Shown here piece by piece: positions 25,132-34,419 of a DNA stretch of 64,000 bases. How positions within the stretch are numbered: the first letter of the stretch is position 1; every line of letters starts with the position of its first letter. The stretch comes from Streptomyces sp. NBC_00443 (GTDB lineage: Bacteria; Actinomycetota; Actinomycetes; Streptomycetales; Streptomycetaceae). The notes under the pieces were generated by a model, which was not told the origin of the DNA, ran no database searches, and saw only the letters and a list, made by a program, of their open reading frames with translations. A program made the position numbers and the translations under genes. Location of the stretch: positions 6,262,001-6,326,000 of the forward strand of contig NZ_CP107917.1 of assembly GCF_036014175.1 (NCBI RefSeq). Reading direction: 5' to 3'.

Positions 25132-27339
25132 CTAAGACTTCACCGTCTCCACCCGCACCGCGCACGCCTTGAACTCCGGCATGCGTGACGTCGGGTCGAG
25201 TGCCGGGTTGGTCAGGGTGTTGGCGCGGCCCTCGCCCGGCCAGTGGAAGGGCATGAAGACGGTGTCCGGGCGGATGCCGGTCGTGATGCGGGCGGGGGCC
25301 ACCGCACGGCCCCGGCGCGACACCACGGCCACCGGGTCGCCCTCGGCCGCCCCGAGCCGCGCCGCCAGCCGGGGGTGCAGCTCCACGAACGGGCCCGGCG
25401 CGGCGGCGTTCAGTTCGTCGACGCGGCGGGTCTGGGCGCCGGACTGGTACTGCGCCACGACCCGGCCGGTCGTGAGGAGGACCGGGTACTCGTCGTCGGG
25501 TTCCTCGGCGACCGCCCGGTACGACACGGGGACGAACCGCGCCCGTCCGTCCGGCGTGGCGAACCGGTCGAGGAAGAGGCGGGGCGTGCCGGGGTGCACC
25601 GCGCCGGCGGTCTCGCCGTCCCGTGCCGGGTCGTCGTCGCCGGGCACTGCGGCCAGGTCCGGCGAGGAGTCCTCGCAGTCCGTGGCGCCCCCGTCGTGGG
25701 CGTCGTCGGTGTCGGCCACCGCGGGGCACGGCCAGAACACCCCGTTCTCCTGGGCCAGCCTGCGATACGTGATCCCCGAGTAGTCCGCCGCCCCGCCCGC
25801 ACTGGCCCGCCGCAGTTCCTCGAAGACCTCCTCGGGGTCGGTCGGGAAGCCCTTCTCCAGGGCCGTTCCCTCTCCGTCGCCGAGCCGCGCCGCGAGCTCG
25901 TGCATGACCTCCAGGTCGCTGCGAACGCCTTCCGGCGGGCTGATCGCGCGCCGGCGCAGCAGCACCCGCCCCTCCAGGTTGGTCGTCGTGCCGGTCTCCT
26001 CCGCCCACTGGGTGACCGGAAGGACGACGTCCGCCAGGGCGGCCGTCTCCGACAGCACGACGTCGCACACCGCGAGGAAATCAAGGGACTTGATGCGTTC
26101 CTCGATGTGCGCGGCATGCGGCGCCGACACCACCGGGTTGGAGCCCATCAGCAGCAGCGACCTGATGTCCGTGCCGAGCGCGTCCAGCAGTTCGTACGCA
26201 CTGCGCCCCGGCCCGGGCAGGCTGTCCGGGTCCACGCCCCACACCTCGGCGACATGCCGCCGCGCCGCCGGGTCGTCCAGCTTGCGGTAGCCGGGCAACT
26301 GGTCCGCCTTCTGACCGTGCTCGCGCCCGCCCTGCCCGTTGCCCTGCCCGGTGAGACAGCCGTACCCGGACAGCGGCCGGCCCGCCCGTCCCGTCGCCAG
26401 GCACAGGTTGATCCACGCGCCCACGGTGTCCGTGCCCTTGGACTGCTGCTCGGGCCCGCGCGCGGTGAGCACCATCGCGTGCTCCGGCTCGCAGAACAGC
26501 CTCACGGTTTCCCGGAGTTGAGGAACGGACACCCCCGTGATCCGCTCCACGTACTCCGGCCAGTGCGCCATCGCCGCGGCCCGTGCGTCCTCCCAGCCGG
26601 CCGTGCGCTCCTGGACGTACTCCTCGTCCACCCGCCCCTCGGCGACGATCAGGTGCAGCAGCCCGAGGGCCAGCGCGAGGTCGGTGCCGGGGCGGGGTGC
26701 CAGGTGCAGGTCGGCCTGCTCGGCGGTCTTCGTGCGGCGCGGGTCGACGACGATGAGCGTGCCGCCGTTCTCGCGCAGCTCGTTGAAGAAGCGGAGCGAG
26801 GGCGGCATCGTCTCCGCGAGGTTGGACCCTACGAGGATGACGCAGCCCGTCCGCGGGATGTCCTCCAGCGGGAACGGCAGCCCCCGGTCCAGGCCGAACG
26901 CCCTGATCCCGGCCGCCGCCGCCGACGACATGCAGAAGCGGCCGTTGTAGTCGATCTGCGAGGTGCCGAGCACGATCCTCGCGAACTTGCCGAGGCTGTA
27001 CGCCTTCTCGTTCGTCAGGCCGCCGCCGCCGAAGACCCCGCACGCGTCCGGGCCATGTTCCGTACGCGTGCGGGCGAGGCCCTCCGCGACGCGGTCCAGC
27101 GCCTCGTCCCAGGTGGCGGGCACGAGCGTGCCGCCCGACCGCACCAGCGGCGAGGTCAGGCGGACGCTCGATTCCAGCACCGCGGGGGCCGTACGGCCCT
27201 TGCCGCACAGTGCCCCCTTGTTCACCGGGAAGTCCGGCCGCTCGACCACCGCGACACCTCCGCCCTCCAGGGGCGTGAGGTTCATCCCGCACTGCAGGGC
27301 GCAGTACGGGCAGTGCGTGGGCGTCGCGGAGTTCGGCAT
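25132..27339 (-). CDS. nasA: assimilatory nitrate reductase catalytic subunit
   Basis: 735 residues. A molybdopterin oxidoreductase reducing nitrate to nitrite in the cytosol. The N-terminal [4Fe-4S] site is Cys10, Cys13, Cys17 ('CPYCALQC') and Cys45 ('LCGKGR'). The Mo-bis-MGD domains follow ('VGSNLAETMPPS', 'GSNPVVSAPHAAHIEERI', 'FLAVCDVVLSETA') and the C-terminal MopB cap ends 'HWPGEGRANTLTNPALDP'. No signal peptide is present, in agreement with an assimilatory enzyme. An Asp-rich insert near residues 560-590 ('DTDDAHDGGATDCEDS') is not standard. Together with nirBD it converts nitrate to ammonium. A GlnR-like box precedes it. Confidence 0.92.
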   Translation of the reverse strand: MPNSATPTHCPYCALQCGMNLTPLEGGGVAVVERPDFPVNKGALCGKGRTAPAVLESSVRLTSPLVRSGGTLVPATWDEALDRVAEGLARTRTEHGPDACGVFGGGGLTNEKAYSLGKFARIVLGTSQIDYNGRFCMSSAAAAGIRAFGLDRGLPFPLEDIPRTGCVILVGSNLAETMPPSLRFFNELRENGGTLIVVDPRRTKTAEQADLHLAPRPGTDLALALGLLHLIVAEGRVDEEYVQERTAGWEDARAAAMAHWPEYVERITGVSVPQLRETVRLFCEPEHAMVLTARGPEQQSKGTDTVGAWINLCLATGRAGRPLSGYGCLTGQGNGQGGREHGQKADQLPGYRKLDDPAARRHVAEVWGVDPDSLPGPGRSAYELLDALGTDIRSLLLMGSNPVVSAPHAAHIEERIKSLDFLAVCDVVLSETAALADVVLPVTQWAEETGTTTNLEGRVLLRRRAISPPEGVRSDLEVMHELAARLGDGEGTALEKGFPTDPEEVFEELRRASAGGAADYSGITYRRLAQENGVFWPCPAVADTDDAHDGGATDCEDSSPDLAAVPGDDDPARDGETAGAVHPGTPRLFLDRFATPDGRARFVPVSYRAVAEEPDDEYPVLLTTGRVVAQYQSGAQTRRVDELNAAAPGPFVELHPRLAARLGAAEGDPVAVVSRRGRAVAPARITTGIRPDTVFMPFHWPGEGRANTLTNPALDPTSRMPEFKACAVRVETVKS

Positions 27340-27351
27340 GTCGTTCAGCGT

Positions 27352-27389
27352 GCTTCGGGCGTGTTACGTGCGGCACGGCTCCCTGTTAC
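27352..27389 (-). promoter_or_regulatory. GlnR-like box ahead of nasA
   Basis: On the minus strand, at 11-base spacing: GTAAC (27385-27389), CCGTG (27374-27378), GTAAC (27363-27367), GAAGC (27352-27356). Against the GlnR consensus gTnAc-n6-GaAAc-n6-GtnAC-n6-GAAAc both a-sites match fully, the last b-site matches 4 of 5 and the first b-site does not match. It ends 13 bases before the nasA ATG. Confidence 0.6.
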
Positions 27390-27469
27390 GCGCCCGGGAC
27401 GGTGACCTCTTCGCAGGCGTCGGGGCGCCGTGAGGCGAGCCGGATGCCGACACGGCCCCGCACGCCGAA

Positions 27470-27503
27470 GGGCGGGAGCAGGGCATCGACCCCGCTCCCG
27501 CCC
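27470..27503 (-). terminator. hairpin between the SanA-like gene and nasA
   Basis: A perfect 10-bp stem (GGGCGGGAGC at 27470-27479 with 27494-27503) and a 14-base loop lie after the stop of the SanA-like gene and before the nasA promoter. There is no long T-run, so it may be a Streptomyces-type terminator without tail. Confidence 0.6.
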
Positions 27504-27580
27504 GGTCAGGGACGGTCCTTGGTCAGAGGACGCCCTTGAAAACCTGCGCGTAAGAGCATGAGCCGCCCCGGCCGGGCGCC

Positions 27581-28267
27581 TCACCGCTCCGCCGCCAGCG
27601 CGTTCGCCACCCCCGCCTCCCGCCGCCCGAGGAACCGGGGATCCGGCTCGAACACGGCGTCCAGGGCCGCCTTTCCGGCCGCGAAGATCTCCCGCGTGCC
27701 GCCGTAGTACCAGGTGGCGTCGTGCCGGTCGTCGACCCCGACGCCGTACGACGTCACGCCCGCCTCCTGGCACAGCGCGACCGCCCGCCGGATGTGGAAG
27801 CCCTGGCTGATCAGCACCGCCTCGTCGACGCCGAAGATCTTCTTCGCGCGGACGCAGGAGTCCCAGGTGTCGAAGCCGGCGTAGTCGCTGACGATGCGGG
27901 AGCCGGGCACGCCGTGCCGGGTCAGATACGTCCGCATGGCGTCGGGCTCGTCGTAGTCCTCGCGGCCGTTGTCGCCGGTGACGAGCACGGCCTCGATCCG
28001 CCCCTCGCGGTACAGCTCGGCCGCCGCGTCGAGCCGGTGCGCGAGGTAGGGGGACGGCTCGCCCTCCCACAGGCCGGCGCCGAAGACGACGGCGACGTCG
28101 GTGCGCGGCACGTCGGCCGTGGTGTGCAGCCGGCCGCCGGTCACGACGTACATCCAGGTGGCCGGAAGCAGCCCCAGCACGCACCCGGCCATCACGGCCT
28201 GCACCAGCCGCCGCTGCCCGGCGCGGGTGCGCGGCAGACGTGGTCTCCGCAGCTTCGGTCGGCGCAT
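27581..28267 (-). CDS. SanA/YdcF-type DUF218 membrane protein
   Basis: About 228 residues. A basic N-terminus, one membrane helix (about 25-43, 'VMAGCVLGLLPATWMYVV') and an extracytoplasmic DUF218 domain: 'VAVVFGAGLWEGEPSPYLAH', 'RIEAVLVTGDNG', 'TWDSCVRAKKIFGV', 'LISQGFHIRRAV'. SanA proteins affect envelope integrity and vancomycin tolerance; the biochemical activity is unclear. ATG at 28267 begins a run of Arg/Lys-Pro. Confidence 0.88.
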   Translation of the reverse strand: MRRPKLRRPRLPRTRAGQRRLVQAVMAGCVLGLLPATWMYVVTGGRLHTTADVPRTDVAVVFGAGLWEGEPSPYLAHRLDAAAELYREGRIEAVLVTGDNGREDYDEPDAMRTYLTRHGVPGSRIVSDYAGFDTWDSCVRAKKIFGVDEAVLISQGFHIRRAVALCQEAGVTSYGVGVDDRHDATWYYGGTREIFAAGKAALDAVFEPDPRFLGRREAGVANALAAER

Positions 28268-28502
28268 GTGGATGGTCCCTCCCCGGTCGGCGAACCGCCT
28301 GTTCTCGACCTGTCCTCGACACTGAGGGACGTCCTGTCAGCCCCCGCGGTTCACCACGGACGACGTGACCAGCTTCACTCCACCCTGCGAAACCGCAGGT
28401 CACCCCACCTCACACACCCGGCACCCCGCACCGTGAACCCGGTGTAAAAACCCGTCATTCCCGCGCAACGGGGAGGCAACGTCCGGCCGCCACCATCGGT
28501 TC

Positions 28503-29375
28503 ATGACGGCGTCGAACCCGCTTCACGACGAGTCCACGATGGTCCACCTCGACAGTACGGCGCACATCATGAACCGGATCAGCAGCCAGCTCGCCAGCCA
28601 GCTCGGCCTCGTCTCGCTCGACGGCAGACGGCGCCCCGAACCGCCCGCGCTGGTCGTCGTGGCCCACGGCAGCCGCGACCCGCGCGCCCTGAGCACCGTC
28701 CGCGCGCTCCTCGACAAGGTCCGCGCCCTGCGCCCCGGCCTGCCGGTTCACCTCGGCCACATCGAGCTGAACGAGCCCCTGCTCCCCGACACCCTCGCCG
28801 CCCTCGGCACCCGCGAGGCGATCCTCGTCCCCCTCCTCCTCAGCCGCGGCTACCACGTCAAGCGGGACATCCCCGAGATGGCCGCCGAAGCCGACGTCCA
28901 CGCGCGCGTGGCCCCCGCCCTGGGCCCGCACCCCCTGCTGGTCGAGGCACTCCGCGCCCGCCTCGTCGAGGCCGGCTGGCGCACCCGCATGGACGAGCCC
29001 ACCCGCCGAGCGAGCGCGGTCGTCCTGGCCGCGGCCGGCTCCCGCGACCCCGAGTCCAAGGTCGACACGGCCCGCACGGCCCACCTCCTGGCCAACCGCC
29101 TGGGCGTCCCGGTGATCCCGGCCTACGCGACGACGGCGACCCCGACCGTCCCGGACGCCATCAGCGCTCTCGCCGCCCGGGGGCGCACCAGGGTCGCGAT
29201 CGCCTCCTACTTCACGGCCCCGGGCCGCTTCGCAACGGAGTGCGCGGCGGCGGCCCCGTGGATCGCGGCGGCCCCGCTGGGCACCCACGCCGCGATGGCA
29301 AGCCTGCTGCTCCACCGCTACGACCAGATGCTGACGACTCCGGTCACGACATCACCGGAATTGGCGTCGGCTTGA
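28503..29375 (+). CDS. sirohydrochlorin chelatase (CbiX/SirB-like)
   Basis: About 290 residues. Two chelatase halves are visible: the first with 'VVVAHGSRDPRALSTVRAL', 'HLGHIELNEPLLPDTL' and 'VPLLLSRGYHVKRDIPEM', the second with 'VVLAAAGSRDPESKVDTART'. The metal-binding His is in 'AHGSRD' and in 'GYHVKRD'. It inserts iron or cobalt into sirohydrochlorin for siroheme or cobalamin. Siroheme is the NirB cofactor, and this gene lies between nasA and dnaG near other nitrogen genes, so siroheme supply is a reasonable role. The 45-residue N-terminal extension ('HIMNRISSQLASQLGLVSLD') is seen in Streptomyces members. Confidence 0.87.
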   Translation: MTASNPLHDESTMVHLDSTAHIMNRISSQLASQLGLVSLDGRRRPEPPALVVVAHGSRDPRALSTVRALLDKVRALRPGLPVHLGHIELNEPLLPDTLAALGTREAILVPLLLSRGYHVKRDIPEMAAEADVHARVAPALGPHPLLVEALRARLVEAGWRTRMDEPTRRASAVVLAAAGSRDPESKVDTARTAHLLANRLGVPVIPAYATTATPTVPDAISALAARGRTRVAIASYFTAPGRFATECAAAAPWIAAAPLGTHAAMASLLLHRYDQMLTTPVTTSPELASA

Positions 29376-29400
29376 AACGCCCAGGACGGTGACGTCCCTC

Positions 29401-29440
29401 AAGGGGCGCGGGGAACTGCGCGACCAGCCCCCACAACCCG
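29401..29440. repeat. dispersed intergenic repeat, copy 2
   Basis: AAGGGGCGCGGGGAACTGCG then CGACCAGCCCC follows the chelatase gene. The same 28-bp core appears twice, inverted, at 35591-35672. This is the common Streptomyces intergenic element. Confidence 0.75.
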
Positions 29441-29523
29441 CATCCGCAAGGCAACAGAACCCGGCAGCCGAGTAGGCGCAACACAGCCCTCCGTTTGTCA
29501 CTGCCTGCCCGTACTGTCGGTGC

Positions 29524-30776
29524 ATGTACTACGACGAGTCGGCAGTCGAACGCTGGGCAGCCGAGCCCGACAAACGACCGGGCCGCACGGCCTTCCAACG
29601 CGACCGCGCCCGCGTACTCCACTCCGCGGCCCTACGGAGACTCGCCGGCAAGACCCAAGTCGTCACCCCGGGAACCCACAGCCAGGCCTGGGACCCCAGC
29701 CCCCGCACCCGCCTGACCCACTCCCTGGAGTGCGCCCAGGTCGGCCGGGAACTCGGCGCAGCCCTCGGCTGCGACCCCGACCTCGTGGAAGCCGCCTGCC
29801 TCTCCCACGACCTCGGCCACCCCCTTTCGGCCACAACGGCGAAGTGGCACTGAACGAGTTCGCCGAGGACTGCGGCGGCTTCGAGGGCAACGCCCAGTCC
29901 CTGAGGCTCCTCACCCGCATCGAGCCCAAGCGGTTCACCCCGGAGGGCTCCGTCGGCCTCAACCTCACCCGCGCCACCCTCGACGCCGCCACCAAGTACC
30001 CCTGGCCGCGCGGCGCCCACCCGGCCGACCCGAAGTCCGGGAAGTTCGGTGTCTACGAGGACGACCGGCCCGTCTTCGACTGGGTCCGCAAGGACGCCCC
30101 CGGCACCCGCATCACCTTCGAGGCCCAGGTCATGGACTGGTCCGACGACGTGGCGTACTCGGTGCACGACGTCGAGGACGGCCTGCACGCCGGCCACATC
30201 GACCCCAACTGCCTGCACGCCGAGCCGGAGCGGCAGGAGATCTTCGCGGTCGCCATCGGGCGGTACGTCCCCGAGGACACCGACCCGGCCGAGCTGGCCG
30301 CCGCCCTCGACCGGCTCCAGGAAGAACCGTGGTGGCCGCACGGCTACGACGGTTCGGCCGTCGCCCAGGCCCGCTTGAAGGACGCCACCAGCCAGCTCAT
30401 CGGCCGGTTCTGCCTGGCCGCCGAGAGCGCCACGCGCACCGCGTACGGCGCCGGCCGGCTCTCCCGCTACGCCGCCGAACTCGTCGTACCGCACGAGACG
30501 CGCCTGGAGTGCGCGGTCCTCAAGGCCGTCGCCGACCGGTACGTCATGCAGCGCGCCGAGCAGGAGCGGCTCCGTGCCGACCAGCGCATCGTGGTCGCGG
30601 AACTGGCCGAGGCACTCACCGCCCGTGCGCCCGACGAGCTGGACCCGCAGTTCCGGGCCCTGTTCGACGAAGCCGAGGACGACCGCGCCCGCAAGCGCGT
30701 GATCGTCGACCAGATCGCCTCCCTGACGGACGCGTCGGCCCGCACCCTGCACACGCGGCTCACGCAGCGGGCCTGA
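29524..30776 (+). pseudogene. dgt: dGTP triphosphohydrolase with apparent 1-base frameshift
   Basis: The gene encodes a deoxyguanosinetriphosphate triphosphohydrolase-like HD-domain protein, which hydrolyses dNTPs to nucleosides and triphosphate. From 29524 the frame reads 'LTHSLECAQVGREL' and 'ACLSHDLGHP', then goes out of frame; the family motif 'GHPPFGHNGE' and the rest of the protein ('ALNEFAEDCGGFEGNAQS' to 30776) continue in the -1 frame. The break falls in the C-run 29820-29824, where one further C would restore the frame. A real null mutation, a sequencing indel, or a slippage site (C-CCC-CTT) are the options. Everything else looks intact: about 418 codons after repair. Confidence 0.85.
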
Positions 30777-30948
30777 AGGGACCCGGGAAACAGGGGCGGT
30801 GCGCTCACCCGACCGGTGCGGGTGAGACACCTGTGGCGAACGGGCACTCGAAAGTGACCCTGCGTGGCCTGATCGGGTCACCCCCTCTTCCCGCATCACG
30901 CTGCGTGCGGGACGCTCATGTGGCGGCACCCTTACGAGGAGGCATCAA

Positions 30949-32214
30949 GTGGTCGACGCGGATCAGACATTCGTCATCGTCGGAGGCGGACTCGCCGGCG
31001 CGAAGGCGGCCGAGACGCTCCGAGCGGAGGGCTTCACCGGGCGGGTGATACTGATCTGCGACGAGCGCGACCACCCGTACGAGCGGCCGCCGCTGTCCAA
31101 GGGCTATCTCCTCGGCAAGGAGGAGCGCGACAGCGTCTTCGTGCACGAACCCGCCTGGTACGCGCGCAACGACATCGAGCTGCACCTCGGCCAGACCGTC
31201 GACCGAATCGACCGCACGGCGAAGACGGTGCGGTTCGGCGAGGACGGCACCGTCGTCCACTACGACAAGCTCCTGCTGGCCACCGGCGCCGAGCCGCGCC
31301 GCCTGGACATCCCGGGCACGGACCTGACCGGCGTCCACCACCTGCGCCGGCTCGCGCACGCCGAGCGCCTCAAGGGCGTCCTCACCTCACTCGGCCGGGA
31401 CAACGGACACATCGTGATCGCCGGCGCCGGCTGGATCGGCCTGGAGGTCGCGGCGGCGGCCCGCGAGTACGGCGCCGAGGTCACCGTGATCGAGCCGGAG
31501 CCGACGCCGCTGCACGGAGTGCTGGGCCCCGAGCTGGGCGGGCTCTTCGCCGAGCTGCACCGTGAGCGCGGGGTGCGCTTCCACTTCGGGCGGCGGCTGA
31601 CGGAGATCGTCGGCCAGGACGGCATGGTGCTGGCCGCCCGCACGGACGACGGCGAGGAGCACCCCGCGCACGACGTCCTGGCGGCCATCGGCGCCGCCCC
31701 GCGCACCTCGCTGGCGGAATCGGCAGGACTGGAGATCGCCCACCGCGCCTACGGCCGCGGCGTCGTGGTCGACGAGCGGCTGCGCACCTCCGACCCCGAC
31801 ATCTACGCGGCCGGCGACGTCGCCTCCTTCCCGCACGCCCTCTTCGACACCCGGCTGCGCGTGGAGCACTGGGCCAACGCGCTGAACGGCGGCCCGGCGG
31901 CGGCGCGCGCGATGCTCGGCCGCGACGTCACCTACGACCGCGTGCCCTACTTCTTCTCCGACCAGTACGACGTGGGGATGGAGTACAGCGGATGGGCGCC
32001 GCCGGGGTCGTACGACGAGGTGGTGATCCGCGGGGACGCCGGGAAGCGGGAGTTCATCGCGTTCTGGGTGAAGGACGGCCGGGTGCTGGCCGGGATGAAC
32101 GTGAACGTGTGGGACGTCACAGACCCCATTCAGCAGCTGATCCGCTCGAAGGCGCAGGTGAACACGGACGCCTTGGCCGACCCGCACATTCCACTCGAAA
32201 ACCTCGCACCATAG
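30949..32214 (+). CDS. FAD-dependent ferredoxin/rubredoxin reductase
   Basis: 421 residues. FAD motif 'FVIVGGGLAGAKAAETL', 'ERPPLSKGYLLG', NAD(P) motif 'VIAGAGWIGLEVAAAAREYG', the 'YAAGDVASFP' FAD-closing motif, and the C-terminal reductase cap ('VPYFFSDQYDVGMEYSGWA'). It transfers electrons from NAD(P)H to a ferredoxin, typically for P450s or dioxygenases. GTG at 30949 has GAGGAGG 7 bases upstream. It is followed closely by dnaG but its function is not obviously linked. Confidence 0.92.
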   Translation: MVDADQTFVIVGGGLAGAKAAETLRAEGFTGRVILICDERDHPYERPPLSKGYLLGKEERDSVFVHEPAWYARNDIELHLGQTVDRIDRTAKTVRFGEDGTVVHYDKLLLATGAEPRRLDIPGTDLTGVHHLRRLAHAERLKGVLTSLGRDNGHIVIAGAGWIGLEVAAAAREYGAEVTVIEPEPTPLHGVLGPELGGLFAELHRERGVRFHFGRRLTEIVGQDGMVLAARTDDGEEHPAHDVLAAIGAAPRTSLAESAGLEIAHRAYGRGVVVDERLRTSDPDIYAAGDVASFPHALFDTRLRVEHWANALNGGPAAARAMLGRDVTYDRVPYFFSDQYDVGMEYSGWAPPGSYDEVVIRGDAGKREFIAFWVKDGRVLAGMNVNVWDVTDPIQQLIRSKAQVNTDALADPHIPLENLAP

Positions 32215-32243
32215 CTGTCAGTCCACCACCGTAGAATTCACGC

Positions 32244-34145
32244 GTGGCAGGACGGATCAATGACGAGGACGTGAAGGCGGTACGGGACGCGGTCCCGATC
32301 GACGCCGTGGTGTCCGAGTACCTCCAGCTGCGCAACGCCGGGGGCGGGAACCTCAAAGGGCTGTGCCCCTTCCATGACGAGAAGTCGCCGTCCTTCCAGG
32401 TCAGCCCGAGCAAGGGGTTCTTCCACTGCTTCGGCTGCCAGGAGGGCGGCGACACCATCACGTTCGTGATGAAGGTCGACCACCTCTCCTTCTCCGAGGC
32501 GGTCGAGCGGCTCGCCGCCCAGGCCGGCATCACCCTGCGCTACGAGGAGGGCGGGTACAACCCGTCGCACCAGCGCGGCGAGCGGATCCGCCTGGTCGAG
32601 GCCCACAAGATCGCCGCCGAGTGGTACGCCGAGCAGCTGGCGAGCAGCCCCGAGGCCGACACCGGCCGGATCTTCCTCGCCGACCGCGGCTTCGACCAGG
32701 CCGCCGCCGTCCACTTCGGCGTCGGCTACAGCCCTCAGGGCTGGGACCACCTGACCCGCTATCTGCGCGGCAAGGGCTTCACCGACAAGGAACTTCTCCT
32801 GTCCGGGCTGTCGCAGGAGGGCCGCCGCGGCCCCATCGACCGCTTCCGGGGCCGCTTGATGTGGCCGATCCGCGACATCGGCGGCGACGTGGTCGGCTTC
32901 GGCGCCCGCAAGCTGTACGAAGCGGACAACGGACCCAAGTACCTCAACACCCCCGACACGGCGATCTACAAGAAGTCCAACGTCCTCTACGGCATCGACC
33001 TCGCCAAGAAGGACATCGCGAAGTCCAGCCGCGCGGTCGTCGTCGAGGGCTACACGGACGTCATGGCCTGCCACCTCGCCGGCGTCACCACCGCCATCGC
33101 CACCTGCGGTACCGCCTTCGGCGGCGACCACATCAAGATCCTGCGCCGACTGCTCATGGACAACGGCTCGGCCCGCGTCATCTTCACCTTCGACGGCGAC
33201 GCGGCCGGCCAGAAGGCGGCCCTGCGCGCCTTCGAGGACGACCAGAAGTTCGCGGCGGAGACGTACATCGCCATCGCGCCGGACGGCATGGACCCCTGCG
33301 AACTGCGCCTGGCGAAGGGCGACGACGCGGTCGCCGACCTGGCCGAGCCCCGCACCCCGCTCTTCGAGTTCGCACTGCGCCAGATCGTCCTTCGCTACGA
33401 CCTCGACACCCCCGCGGGCCGCGCCGCCGCGCTGGACGAGGCGGCCCCGATCGTCGCCCGCATCAAGAACAGCGGCGCCCAGCACGAGGTGGCCGTCCAG
33501 CTCGCCGGCATGCTCGGCATCCTGGACACCCAGTTCGTCGTCAAGCGGGTGGCACAGCTGGCGCGTTGGGCACGCGACCGGGGCGGCCGCGGCCCGGCCC
33601 CGCAGTCCCGCGACACCCGTCAGTACGACGCCGCCCCCGGCCCCCGCACCTCCGGCCCCGCCCTCACCCTGCGCAACCCGGTCTACGCCACCGAGCGCGA
33701 GCTCCTCAAACTCGCCCTCCAGCGCCCCGAGTTGGCCTCCCCGGCCTTCGACGCGTACGGCGTCGACGAGTTCACCGCCGCGCCCTACGCCGCCGTACGC
33801 CAGACGATCATGGACGCGGGCGGTGCGGAGTACGGCATCCAGGACCCGCAGGAGTACCTGGTCCGCGTCCGCGAGGCGGCCCCCGACGACCAGGTCCGGG
33901 CGATGGTCACGGAGCTGGCGGTCGAGCCGATCATGCGCCGCACCGTGGACGAGGTGTACGCGGGCACGGTGCTGGTCCAGGTCCGCCGCCGCGCCGTGGA
34001 GCGCCGGATCCGCGACGTCCAGTCCCAGATGACCCGCCTGTCGACGGGCGGCGACCCCGCCCAACTGGCCGCCGTGCAGAACGAACTGTGGGTGCTGCAG
34101 CAGTACGACCAGGCATTGCAGGGGCAGGGCGCCGCAGCGCTCTGA
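32244..34145 (+). CDS. dnaG: DNA primase
   Basis: 633 residues. It synthesises RNA primers at the replication fork. The zinc-binding domain has Cys41-x2-His44 ('CPFH') and Cys62-x2-Cys65 ('CFGC'). The RNA polymerase/TOPRIM core shows 'GGRIMWPI'-type 'GRLMWPIRDIGGDVVGFGAR', 'YGIDLAKKDI', 'VVVEGYTDVMACHLAG' with the catalytic Glu, and 'FTFDGDAAGQKAALRA' with the DxD pair. The C-terminal part binds DnaB helicase. GTG at 32244 gives the standard start 'MAGRINDEDVKAVRDAVPI'. Confidence 0.96.
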   Translation: MAGRINDEDVKAVRDAVPIDAVVSEYLQLRNAGGGNLKGLCPFHDEKSPSFQVSPSKGFFHCFGCQEGGDTITFVMKVDHLSFSEAVERLAAQAGITLRYEEGGYNPSHQRGERIRLVEAHKIAAEWYAEQLASSPEADTGRIFLADRGFDQAAAVHFGVGYSPQGWDHLTRYLRGKGFTDKELLLSGLSQEGRRGPIDRFRGRLMWPIRDIGGDVVGFGARKLYEADNGPKYLNTPDTAIYKKSNVLYGIDLAKKDIAKSSRAVVVEGYTDVMACHLAGVTTAIATCGTAFGGDHIKILRRLLMDNGSARVIFTFDGDAAGQKAALRAFEDDQKFAAETYIAIAPDGMDPCELRLAKGDDAVADLAEPRTPLFEFALRQIVLRYDLDTPAGRAAALDEAAPIVARIKNSGAQHEVAVQLAGMLGILDTQFVVKRVAQLARWARDRGGRGPAPQSRDTRQYDAAPGPRTSGPALTLRNPVYATERELLKLALQRPELASPAFDAYGVDEFTAAPYAAVRQTIMDAGGAEYGIQDPQEYLVRVREAAPDDQVRAMVTELAVEPIMRRTVDEVYAGTVLVQVRRRAVERRIRDVQSQMTRLSTGGDPAQLAAVQNELWVLQQYDQALQGQGAAAL

Positions 34146-34419
34146 CGGATCCGCGGGCATCCGCTACGGCGGGGTATCCACGCGGTCACGGACCGGACGC
34201 AAAAAGTCACCGCACGCCCCTCGTGGCGGCGATGTGTCGTACTCCACACTGGGTTCCGGTGCCTGAGTCCTCGGAGCGCGGCCGATCCGTTCCCACGGGT
34301 CCCACACCCCCGCGGTTCCGCTCATCGCGTACGGGACGGACAGCGGCGAGGCCGCCGACTCCGCCCTCGAAGCAGCGCTGCCGTATGCCTCGGCAGCGAT
34401 CATCCTGGAGGTCGCCCCC

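Noticed and set aside
24451..25188. Repeat proteins with heptads on both strands (RSARLDR, RAPVQPS)
   Set aside because: They come from the 21-bp and 61-bp tandem repeats; no ribosome site, no family, and both strands are equally open.
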